Of a stretch of DNA of 64,000 bases, positions 10,657-18,270 are shown in pieces. Made by a program: the position numbers and the translations under genes. Where the stretch lies: the NCBI GenBank assembly GCA_965116965.1, contig OZ220743.1, positions 310,001-374,000 of the forward strand, read 5' to 3'. Each line of letters starts with the position of its first letter. Position 1 is the first letter of the stretch. This stretch comes from Aldehydirespirator sp965116965. GTDB taxonomy: Bacteria > Actinomycetota > Acidimicrobiia > Acidimicrobiales > Aldehydirespiratoraceae. Below the pieces are notes generated by a model. That model was not told the origin of the DNA and ran no database searches. It worked only from the letters and a program-made list of their open reading frames with translations.

Positions 10657-11228
10657 GATCGTGCAGATCTCCATTGGTCCCTCTCCCCAAATAGTGCAAG
10701 TTGATCGAAGGGGTCGATCCTAAGGCCGAACTGCTCCTCGTCTACTTCGCTGCCGTCGCCCCGTATGTGATGGACCGTCGTCGCGTTGTTGTGCAGGTGC
10801 AGCGCGCGAGTGATCAGCAGTCGACGATGGCAGTCTGTGGGGTCTTCCTCGCTGCACATCATTGCCACGCGCCACTGCGATGCTCCCTCCAACAACCGCG
10901 ACAGTCCGTCACGGAAACGTGGGACCTCTGCCAAATGCCCGTACAGCACTCGGCCCTCGCTGTCATAGAGTTCAGGCTCGTCAGGTCGACCGCCGAGTTC
11001 CCGACCCAGGAACACGTACTGCAATCCTGCGTCGGCCAGCAGCTCTCGCAGCGGGCTCTGGCTGAAATGGGAGGCGTAGCGGGCGTACGGCTGTGATCTA
11101 ACGTCCGCCACCACGTCGATGCGGAAACTCCTGAGCAGCGTGATAAAGCGTTCACCGGAGTGGTTGGAGTGACCGATGGTCCACAACTCAGTTCTGCGGA
11201 GCCCTGCTTGTTCGCCCACCTCCGTCAC
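10657..11228 (-). CDS. DUF488-family protein, frame without its own stop
   Basis: About 190 residues from ATG 11228 match the DUF488 family: WTIGHSNHSGERFITLL, DVRSQPYARY, FLGRELGGRP and CSEEDPTDCHRR with conserved Cys/His. Function of the family is unknown. The frame has no stop where the family normally ends (around 10650). It runs on antisense through nearly the whole E1 beta gene to 9543, giving 561 codons. I give the conserved part as the feature. Either the stop was lost by deletion next to E1 beta, or the protein carries a meaningless tail. Confidence 0.7.
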
Positions 11229-11456
11229 TCTACGCCGTGCCTACGACGCACAGCCCGTAACCAACCCGACCTATGCAGGAATACGCCGATACATCGTGGA
11301 GGGTCGCCCACCGATGGCCTGCATGCTGACGGTCGTCCGACATTCGGCTTGCATGGTATTCGGTGCCGCGTGGGCCATTGAGACGGCGCTGGGGTAGGAA
11401 GTGCCCCGCAAACCCGTTATCTCATCAACACAGCCACCAACGTGTGAGGAGATGGA

Positions 11457-11726
11457 ATGGCGACCAATGTGATCCTGCCCAAGTGGGGGCTGACCATGGA
11501 GGACGGCACCGTTGTGGCCTGGTACGTCGACGAGGGCGACCATGTGGTCAAGGGCGAGGTGATCGCCGAGGTGGAGACCGAGAAGGTGGAGACCGAGCTG
11601 GAGGCGCCCTGTGCCGGGGTGGTGGCCCGGATCCTGGTCGACGAGGACGAGACCGTGGACGTGGGCACCGTTCTGGCCGTGATCGCCGACCACGAGGCTG
11701 AGGCGGCGACCATTGCGGGGGGCTAG
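11457..11726 (+). CDS. Free-standing lipoyl (biotinyl/lipoyl) carrier domain
   Basis: 89 residues, a single lipoyl-attachment domain: LPKWGLTMEDGTV at the N-terminus, the modified lysine Lys43 in VETEKVETE, and the second half ending in AVIADHEAE. It is a bare domain with no E3-binding or acyltransferase part. With the E1 subunits upstream it looks like a fragment of a 2-oxoacid dehydrogenase that relies on an E2 core elsewhere, or a dedicated carrier. GAGGAG lies just ahead of the ATG. An SDR begins two bases after its stop. Confidence 0.88.
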   Translation: MATNVILPKWGLTMEDGTVVAWYVDEGDHVVKGEVIAEVETEKVETELEAPCAGVVARILVDEDETVDVGTVLAVIADHEAEAATIAGG

Positions 11727-11728
11727 CC

Positions 11729-12505
11729 GTGAGACCTGATCGCTTCGACGGCGACACCGCGCTGATCACCGGCTCGTCCAGGGGCATCGGCGCGGCAACC
11801 GCCCGGGCGTTCGCAGCCGAGGGCGCCCGAGTGGCGGTCAACTACCGCAGCGACGCCGACGGCGCGGTCACCACCCGTCAGGCCATCTCCGACGCAGGCG
11901 GCACAGCCGAGGTGTTCCAGGCCGACATCGGCCGCGAGGACGACGTGGCCCGGCTCTCCCGCGAGGTGGAGACTTCGCTGGGGCCGGTGTCGATCCTGGT
12001 CAACAACGCGGCTCTCATCGACCGCTCCTCGATGTCCGACCTGTCCCTGGAGTCCTTCGACACGGTCTGGCACGCCAACGTGCGGGGTCTGCTTCAGTTG
12101 AGCCAGCTGGTGGCGCCAGGAATGGTCGAGCGGGGCCGCGGCGCCATCGTTCACGTCAGCTCGATCCTGGCCCGGCTCGCGGTGGTCAACCGCTGCGCCT
12201 ACATAGCGTCGAAGGGCGCGGTCGAGGGGCTGACCCGGGCCATGGCCCTGGAACTCGGCCCCAAGGGAGTGAGGGTCAACGCGGTGGCGCCCGGGCTCAT
12301 CGCCACCGAGGCTCTGCTGGCCGGGATGCCGGACCCCGACCTCCAGACCGCCATCCAGCGCCACATACCCGAGGGCCGCTTCGGGCGGCCCGAGGAGATC
12401 ACTGCCGCCATCCTGTTCGCGGCCTCGCCGGAGGCGAGCTACCTCAACGGCGCGATCATCCCCGTCGACGCCGCTCTGGGCGCCCGCGAGTCCACCCCCG
12501 CCTGA
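11729..12505 (+). CDS. Short-chain dehydrogenase/reductase (SDR)
   Basis: 258 residues, classical SDR. The cofactor loop is GSSRGIG, NNA follows at the expected distance, Ser is in HVSS, and the catalytic Tyr and Lys are in YIASKGA. The C-terminal PGLIATEALLAG and YLNGAIIPVD are typical of 3-oxoacyl-[ACP] or sugar/alcohol reductases. GTG start directly behind the lipoyl-domain gene. Presumably acts on the product or substrate of the neighbouring oxygenase/E1 route; no specific reaction can be named. Confidence 0.9.
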   Translation: MRPDRFDGDTALITGSSRGIGAATARAFAAEGARVAVNYRSDADGAVTTRQAISDAGGTAEVFQADIGREDDVARLSREVETSLGPVSILVNNAALIDRSSMSDLSLESFDTVWHANVRGLLQLSQLVAPGMVERGRGAIVHVSSILARLAVVNRCAYIASKGAVEGLTRAMALELGPKGVRVNAVAPGLIATEALLAGMPDPDLQTAIQRHIPEGRFGRPEEITAAILFAASPEASYLNGAIIPVDAALGARESTPA

Positions 12506-12579
12506 CAGGCTGTAGGCATTCTGAGCGAAGAAACCAGCCGTATGGGCCAATAACCGCAAACAGAACGGCGAGGGAGCGA

Positions 12580-13542
12580 GTGGTGATCAGCGTCAACCGT
12601 GAGGCCATGAAGACGGTACGGCTCATCCTGGAGGCGGCCGATGCGCTGGGCGTGAACGTCGAACGGCTCGACAACGGCGCCACCGTCGTCGACATGGGAC
12701 TCGAGGCCGAGGGCGGCTGGCGGGCCGCCCAGCTCTACACCCTGGCCAGCCTGGGCGGGCTGGGCATCGTCAGCTACGAGCCCTTCGATCTGGACGGGCG
12801 GATGCTCACCGCGGTGCGGGTGATGATCGACCGCCCCATCGAGGCCTGCGTGGCGTCGCAGATCGCGGGATGGCGGCTCCAGGCTCCCGGCACCGAGCAC
12901 GCCGCCATCCTGGCCGGGCCGGGCCGGGCCCTGAACCGCGACAGCCTCGACCACTACTTCGAGTGGATCGACTACCGCGACGACCACCACGAGTCGGTGG
13001 TGGCCATCCAGACCTCCGAGCCGGTCCCGGTGGCGATGGCCGACATGATCGCCTCGGCGTGCCGGGTCGACCCCGGCGACCTGTATGTGCTCTTCGCGCC
13101 CAACCGCAGTCTGGTGACCGCGGTGCAGGTGGCAGCCCGGATCGTGGAGCAGTCCATCCACCGGCTGGCCGAGGAGGGCATGGACCTGCGCGGCCTGCGC
13201 TACGCCTACGGCCTGGGGGTGGTGCCGCCCCTGGTGGACGACGACCTGATCTCGATGGGCCGCATCAACGACAGCCTGCTGTACGGCGGCATCTCCAACG
13301 TCACCGTCGAGGGCGACGACGCCCAGTGCGCCGAGATCGTGGAGCGAGTGGTGTCCGTCGCCTGCGAGGCCTACGGACGGCCGTTCATCGAGATCTACGA
13401 GGACGCCGGGCGGGACTTCTACGAGATACCCATCGAGATGCACTCCCCGGCCGAGATCCACCTCACCAACCTGGCCAGCGGCCGGACCTTCAGCGCGGGG
13501 CGCATCAACTACGAAGTGCTGACCGCCTCATTCTTCGGCTAA
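12580..13542 (+). CDS. Methenyltetrahydromethanopterin cyclohydrolase (Mch) homologue
   Basis: 320 residues, the family's usual length, and recognisable throughout: SVNREAMK, RLDNGATVVDMG, GGWRAAQLYT, LGGLG, SQIAGW, LAGPGRAL, APNRSLVTAVQ, ARIVEQSI, YAYGLGVVPPLVDDD and NDSLLYGG. In methanogens and methylotrophs Mch interconverts methenyl- and formyl-tetrahydromethanopterin. From memory, archaeal Mch uses an Arg and Glu three residues apart and a Lys in a SQKAGW-like motif. Arg187 and Glu190 are kept here, but the Lys position is Ile95. So this may be an altered or non-catalytic relative, or act on another pterin. Starts at GTG 12580, with a second GTG three bases later. No formylmethanofuran or methylene-H4MPT dehydrogenase genes are in the window. 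Confidence 0.85.
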   Translation: MVISVNREAMKTVRLILEAADALGVNVERLDNGATVVDMGLEAEGGWRAAQLYTLASLGGLGIVSYEPFDLDGRMLTAVRVMIDRPIEACVASQIAGWRLQAPGTEHAAILAGPGRALNRDSLDHYFEWIDYRDDHHESVVAIQTSEPVPVAMADMIASACRVDPGDLYVLFAPNRSLVTAVQVAARIVEQSIHRLAEEGMDLRGLRYAYGLGVVPPLVDDDLISMGRINDSLLYGGISNVTVEGDDAQCAEIVERVVSVACEAYGRPFIEIYEDAGRDFYEIPIEMHSPAEIHLTNLASGRTFSAGRINYEVLTASFFG

Positions 13543-13606
13543 TGGTCGGTGATACGCTCAAAGATAATGTGTTGCATTGACTTATCCTGCCGATTAGGGT
13601 GACAGC

Positions 13607-14083
13607 ATGGCGGCATCAGAGGCGTTCATTGCTCAAGGCGAAGGCCCGTCGACTGCTGCCAGTCCGGTGGCCATGGCGTCTGGACCGGTCGCCGCGTCGC
13701 CGCTCTGGCCCCAGCTCATCCCGGTCGCGCAGCTGCTCGCCATCGTCCTGGGAGTGCTGGGGATCATCTGGCATCAGCAACAGACCACCGACAGCCTCCG
13801 CAGCGAGTTGACCGCCGACATCAACCGCGTCGAGACCACACTGACCGCCGACATCAACCGCGTCGAGACCACACTGACCGCCGACGTCAACCGCGTCGAG
13901 ACCGGACTCGACCAACTGCGCGCCGACCTGACGGCCGAGATCAACGGCGTCGAAACCGGATTGCGGACCGAACTCGGCGGCGCGATCGAGGAACTGCGCG
14001 CCGAGGTGGCCAACAACGGTCAGCGGCTAGCCCGCATCGAAGGCTTCCTCGGGACCGACATCCCGGACGATCCGACACAATGA
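13607..14083 (+). CDS. Membrane-anchored coiled-coil repeat protein, unknown
   Basis: 158 residues. A Pro/Ala-rich N-terminus leads into one hydrophobic helix (about 38-55), then a long heptad-like region made of 11-residue repeats (LTADINRVETT, at least three near-identical and several degenerate), then an acidic tail. It is preceded by an AT-rich patch containing TTGCATTG. The coil is likely to oligomerise on one side of the membrane. No known function; it separates the Mch gene from the SDR and luciferase-like pair. Confidence 0.7.
   Translation: MAASEAFIAQGEGPSTAASPVAMASGPVAASPLWPQLIPVAQLLAIVLGVLGIIWHQQQTTDSLRSELTADINRVETTLTADINRVETTLTADVNRVETGLDQLRADLTAEINGVETGLRTELGGAIEELRAEVANNGQRLARIEGFLGTDIPDDPTQ
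13808..13906 (+). repeat. 33-bp tandem coding repeat, 3 copies
   Basis: Three adjacent 33-bp units (13808-13840, 13841-13873, 13874-13906) differ by only a few bases and encode the 11-residue repeat of the coiled-coil protein. Further diverged units follow. Near-identity at the DNA level points to recent expansion. Confidence 0.85.
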
Positions 14084-14087
14084 GACG

Positions 14088-14810
14088 GTGACATCGCAGC
14101 CGACCCCAGTGGCGATCATCACGGGAGGCGGATCGGGCATCGGCTTGGCTTGCGCAGCCGCCTTGTCGACAAGAGGCACGCGCTGCGTGCTCGTCGGGCG
14201 ACGAGAGATGAGACTGCGGGCTGCGGCCGAGAGCCTGGCCTCCCCTGCTGTCCCGCTGGCTGCGGACCTCACCGAGCCTGGAGAAGCGGAAGGTGTGGTC
14301 CAACGGACGCTCGCGGCCCATGGCCGGATCGACGTGATGGTGCATAGCGCCGGGGTGTTCGAGAAGGCGCCGGCAGCCGAGGTCGCGCCGGACCATTGGC
14401 AGCGGGTGCTGGACATCAACCTGAGTGCGGTCATGGCTTTGACCCGTGCGGGCTGGGAGGCGCTGAGCGGCTCCGGCGGCCAGATAGTGCTCATCAGCAG
14501 CATCGCTGCCGTTCACCCCTTCGAAGGCAACGCGGCCTACGCGGCGTCCAAGGGAGGGCTCGACGCGCTGGGCGAGGTGCTGCGGCTGGAGGGGCGGGAC
14601 CGCGGCATCAGGGTGATCACACTGTCCCCCGCCCAGATCGACACAGAGCTGTGGGATGGCAGGGCCCCCGATTCTGTCCGGGCCCGGATGATGCCCGCGT
14701 CCGGAGTGGGAGAGCTGGTGGCGAGCCTGGTTGGCGCCGACCGTCGAATCGACATCGGACCGGTCGTCATCAGACCCGTACACGATCCTTGGGTCGAGCC
14801 CGAACGGTGA
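14088..14810 (+). CDS. Short-chain dehydrogenase/reductase (SDR)
   Basis: 240 residues. Cofactor loop GGGSGIG, HSAG in place of the common NNAG, Ser in LISSIAA, and Tyr/Lys in YAASKGG. The region after the active site (LSPAQIDTELW) fits carbonyl or alcohol reductases. GTG start four bases after the coiled-coil gene. Its stop overlaps the start of the luciferase-like gene (GTGA), so the two are translationally coupled. Substrate unknown. Confidence 0.88.
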   Translation: MTSQPTPVAIITGGGSGIGLACAAALSTRGTRCVLVGRREMRLRAAAESLASPAVPLAADLTEPGEAEGVVQRTLAAHGRIDVMVHSAGVFEKAPAAEVAPDHWQRVLDINLSAVMALTRAGWEALSGSGGQIVLISSIAAVHPFEGNAAYAASKGGLDALGEVLRLEGRDRGIRVITLSPAQIDTELWDGRAPDSVRARMMPASGVGELVASLVGADRRIDIGPVVIRPVHDPWVEPER

Positions 14811-15790
14811 CCGCCGGCGAGCTTGCGCTCGGCCTTCAGATCGTCCCGACGATGGGCTCGGCCGAGCTGATCGACACCATCGTCACCGCCGAGGAGCTCG
14901 GCTACTCATACTGCATGGTGGCCGACGAGGGCCTGATGCTCGACGTGTACGCCGTGCTCGGTGCGGCAGCGCAAGTCACCAGCACCATCCGCCTGGGAGC
15001 GGTCACCAACCCCTACACCCGCCATCCGGCCGCCACTGCGGCCGCCATCGCCACCGTCGACGAGATGAGCGGGGGCCGAGCCTTCGTGACGCTGGTGGCC
15101 GGCGGCACGATGGTGCTGCATCCGATGGGGCTCGAACGGTCCGCTCCGCTGGCGATGATGGCCGACGCCATCGAAGCGCTCCGGCTGCTGTGGCGGGGCG
15201 AGCCGGTCACCTGGCGGGGACGCAGACTCTCGCTGGAGGGCGCCCAGCTCACCACCGGCACCCACTCGATCCCGATCTGGGTCGCGGCCCGCGGCGAGCG
15301 GATGCTGGCGGTGGCCGGCGCCCACGCCGACGGCCTGGTGCTGATGGTGAAGTCCGACCTGGGCGACGCGTTCGGCCTGGCCGAGCAAGCCCGAGTGACG
15401 GCCGGCGCCAAGCCGCTCACCCGCGTGTACCTCGACCGTCTGGCGTACAAGCGCGAGATGATCGCGGAGGCCAAGCACCTCTACGGCTACGCCATCATGG
15501 ACAGCCCACCCCGGATCCTCAAGAACCTAGGCCTGAACGAAGCCGAGGTCGCCGGCCTGAAGCAGGCCTTCACCGATGGAGGCCCCGAAGCCGTCGGCCG
15601 GCTGGTGACCGACGAGCTGGTCGCCTCATACCAGATCGCGGGCACGCCGGCGGAGTGCCGCAGCCAGCTCCAGCACCTGATCGGCGCGCACCGACTCAAC
15701 GCCTTCTTCGTCAACATCATCTCGCCCGGCCTGGCCGCCAATCGCGAACTGCTGTCCGAAGTGGTCTCCATCGCCGCCAAGCGTGCGTGA
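14807..15790 (+). CDS. Luciferase-like (LLM) flavin/F420-dependent oxidoreductase
   Basis: About 327 residues from the GTG overlapping the SDR stop. TIM-barrel family markers are present: ELGYSYCMVADE, VTNPYTRHPAATAAAIATVD, MSGGRAF, IPIWVAARGERML and the C-terminal VGTP-like AGTPAECRSQL. This pattern is shared by F420-dependent methylenetetrahydromethanopterin reductase (Mer) and many other F420 or FMN enzymes. Proximity to the Mch homologue makes a pterin-linked role worth testing, but the family is broad and the sequence alone does not decide. Confidence 0.85.
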   Translation: MTAGELALGLQIVPTMGSAELIDTIVTAEELGYSYCMVADEGLMLDVYAVLGAAAQVTSTIRLGAVTNPYTRHPAATAAAIATVDEMSGGRAFVTLVAGGTMVLHPMGLERSAPLAMMADAIEALRLLWRGEPVTWRGRRLSLEGAQLTTGTHSIPIWVAARGERMLAVAGAHADGLVLMVKSDLGDAFGLAEQARVTAGAKPLTRVYLDRLAYKREMIAEAKHLYGYAIMDSPPRILKNLGLNEAEVAGLKQAFTDGGPEAVGRLVTDELVASYQIAGTPAECRSQLQHLIGAHRLNAFFVNIISPGLAANRELLSEVVSIAAKRA

Positions 15791-16200
15791 ACTCGCCGGG
15801 AGCGATCTCGCGCGCCGTCTCGGCCCGAACCATTTCCATCACGTGCGCGGAGCGACGCTCCCACAACGCGGCCGGCCCGACGTGCAGGAACGGGGAGCGC
15901 AGGCTCTCCATCAGCACCGCGATCATGTCGGTGTCCTCGGTGTTGGTGCGGTCGATATCGTCGAGAGGCTCCTCGGCCGCGGCCTCATCGCCGTCACTCG
16001 TGCAGACCCGCGTCACCAGCCTGGTCGAGGTCGGTGTCAACGGTTCGTTGCGCACCGTCACCAGCTGCCCCGTGGACGCGGACCATCTCCCGCTCGAAGA
16101 GTTGTGGATCGAATACCTCGCGGGGCTCGAGCAGCGGCGTGCCCGCGGTCACGGGCACGAGACCTTCGGCATCGTCGTGGGGTGTCGGCGTGATATTCAT
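15717..16200 (-). pseudogene. Unrecognised gene at the end of the ABC-importer operon, frameshifted
   Basis: Starts at ATG 16200, overlapping the stop of the permease gene (ATGA), so it was clearly translated as part of that operon. The first about 43 codons read normally (LFEREMVRVHG), then the frame breaks at a run of four C on the plus strand (16068-16071). Dropping one base continues sensibly as GQLVTVRNEPLTPT through SLRSPFLHVGPAALWERR. The continued frame ends at 15717, inside the antisense of the luciferase-like gene, so the true end may also be missing. No family recognised. A sequencing error in the homopolymer is an alternative. Confidence 0.5.
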
Positions 16201-17132
16201 CGGATTCCTCGCACGAAGGGCCGGGAGAGCGCATCCGGTGCCCGCACTCGCTTGGCGAACAGGGCCATGCCCGCGATCGTCAACAAGAACGGCGCCGAGG
16301 TGACGATCTGGTTGTTGATCTGGTAACCGAGCGCGGGCAGCGAGAGACGGAAGGAGACCACCGTGCCGAACAGCAGGCAGCCCGCGATCGAGCCCCGAAG
16401 CGTCCAGCCTCCGAAGATGACCGCGGCGATGGAGATGAAGCCGCGCCCGCCGACTATCGAGTCCTCGAACGAGCCGACCACCGCGAGGCACAGATAGGTG
16501 CCGCCTGCGCCGCACGTGATGCCGGCGACATAGATGGCCTGGCGGCGTCGACGATTGACGTGGATGCCCGACGCGTCGGCCGACTGCGGGTTCTCGCCCA
16601 CCGACCGCGCCTCGAGCCCCCAGCGCGTCCTGTAGACGAGCCAACAGCACGCCGGGATCAGCGGGTAGATGAGATAGAGCAGCCACGATTGGTCGAACAG
16701 CGCCCGGCCCACGAGCGGGATCTCGGAGAGCAGCGGGATCGTGACGGTGGGAGCCCGGCGAGTGGCCGGGTCCAGTTCACCGTCCAGGAATCCGGCCAGA
16801 CCGAACACCAGGATGTTCAGGGCCAGCCCCACCACGAACTGATCGGCCTGGAGGCGATGACTCATCTGGGCTTGCACCCCCGCGACCACCAGGGCCGCTC
16901 CGATGCCGAACAGGAGCGAGACGAATAGGTTGTTGGTGAGATCGAATCCCGCAGCCGCAGCGAAGGCGCCCGCGAGCAGCATGCCCTCGATCGAGATGTT
17001 CAGTGTCCCGGCACGCTCGGCCACCCACTCGCCGACCGCGCCGAAGGCGAGGAAGGCGGCAAAGCTCACTGCCGAGACGTAGGACGATTCGCTCGTCAGG
17101 ATGTCGCCCAGGGCGTTGAAGAATCCGCCCAT
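16197..17132 (-). CDS. ABC transporter permease (nucleoside/sugar-type)
   Basis: 311 residues, almost wholly hydrophobic with about 8-9 membrane helices. Motifs such as ERAGTLNISIEGMLLAGAF and VGLALNILVFGLAGF belong to the BMP-associated permease family (NupQ/YufQ type, related to RbsC). Pairs with the next permease to form the channel for the BMP-family binding protein. One base separates it from the upstream permease gene. Confidence 0.9.
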   Translation of the reverse strand: MGGFFNALGDILTSESSYVSAVSFAAFLAFGAVGEWVAERAGTLNISIEGMLLAGAFAAAAGFDLTNNLFVSLLFGIGAALVVAGVQAQMSHRLQADQFVVGLALNILVFGLAGFLDGELDPATRRAPTVTIPLLSEIPLVGRALFDQSWLLYLIYPLIPACCWLVYRTRWGLEARSVGENPQSADASGIHVNRRRRQAIYVAGITCGAGGTYLCLAVVGSFEDSIVGGRGFISIAAVIFGGWTLRGSIAGCLLFGTVVSFRLSLPALGYQINNQIVTSAPFLLTIAGMALFAKRVRAPDALSRPFVRGIR

Positions 17133-17133
17133 G

Positions 17134-18270
17134 TCAGACCCTCACCCGGCGGAGCGCGGCGGCCCGGCGGCGGGCTCGGATGAACAGCACGGCCGGCGGG
17201 ATGAGCAGCGCCAGTACCAGCGACGCCTGGACGACATCGGTGATGCGCCGCTCGACGCCGGTCGCGGCGAGGAAGCCCGATCCGGTCCACAAGCAGGCGA
17301 ACACGAACGCCACCACGACCGCCGCGCCGGCTCGCTCGCGAGCGACCAGCGCCACCAGCAGTCCTGTCCAACCGAAGTTGATGGAGAAGCCAGGTGAGAA
17401 CCGGTAGCCGCCGAAGTCGCCGCCGGTCAGCATGAAGACCCCGGCGAGTCCGGCGAACCCGCCCGAAATGAGCATCGCGGTGATGCCGTACCGAGCCGGC
17501 TTGACGCCGGCGCGGGTCGCGGTCCGCGGGTTGCTCCCGAGCATCCGGAGGCGGAACCCCCACACGGTGCGCGCCAGGACGAGCGCGACCACCGCGGCCA
17601 GAATCACCGCGACGAAGGCGGCGATCGGGAACTCGTTGCCGAACAGGGTGATGCGGGGAATGCGGGCTCCCTCAGGAACCCGGAGCGTCTGCTGCACCTG
17701 GGTTCCCTGGCCTTCCGAGAGCGGCGCCAGCAGCAGCCTCTCCGACGAGAACCCGAAGGCGATCACTTGCGAAGCCACCGCAACCAGCAGCAGCGTCGTC
17801 AGGACCTCGGGGACGTCGCGCCAGTAGCGCAGGGCGGCCGCCAGCCCCGCCCAGACTGCGCCCCCGGCGACGCCCGCCGCGGTCAGGGCGAAGAACAGGA
17901 GGGCACCGGGCGCGTCGAGATGGACCGCCACGATGGCCGCGCAGGCCCCGCCGAGGAGCAATTGGCCCTCCTGACCGATGTTCACCAGGCCGGCCTTGGC
18001 ATTGACGATCGTTCCCAGGGCAATGGTGAGCAGGGGGATCGCCCCGCCGATGGTGGTTCCCCAGCGGCCCGGATTGCGGATGCTGCCGTCGATGAGCGCG
18101 GAGGCCACGCTGCGCCACGATCCACCGGTGGCGGAGACCAGTACCGCCGACAGGGCGAGCGCGCCCAGGATGCTCAGCACGTACAGGCCGACGATCTCGG
18201 AGAGTCGGCCGGCCAGAGCGTCCCGCCTCGCCCGAGTCGGCCTCAACGCCCGGACGATCGGCGCCGTCAT
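17134..18270 (-). CDS. ABC transporter permease (nucleoside/sugar-type)
   Basis: About 378 residues from the ATG at 18270 that overlaps the ATPase stop by ATGA; a longer frame upstream is antisense noise within the ATPase gene. Multiple membrane helices, with the family motif GTIVNAKAGLVNIGQEGQLLLGG and RMLGSNPRTATRAGVKPARY. NupP/YufP-type partner of the second permease. Confidence 0.9.
   Translation of the reverse strand: MTAPIVRALRPTRARRDALAGRLSEIVGLYVLSILGALALSAVLVSATGGSWRSVASALIDGSIRNPGRWGTTIGGAIPLLTIALGTIVNAKAGLVNIGQEGQLLLGGACAAIVAVHLDAPGALLFFALTAAGVAGGAVWAGLAAALRYWRDVPEVLTTLLLVAVASQVIAFGFSSERLLLAPLSEGQGTQVQQTLRVPEGARIPRITLFGNEFPIAAFVAVILAAVVALVLARTVWGFRLRMLGSNPRTATRAGVKPARYGITAMLISGGFAGLAGVFMLTGGDFGGYRFSPGFSINFGWTGLLVALVARERAGAAVVVAFVFACLWTGSGFLAATGVERRITDVVQASLVLALLIPPAVLFIRARRRAAALRRVRV

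Noticed and set aside
11160..11397. Two short overlapping frames (73 codons each) between DUF488 and the lipoyl gene
   Set aside because: No ribosome site, no family resemblance and mutually overlapping frames; I see nothing convincing in this 230-base gap beyond possible promoters.
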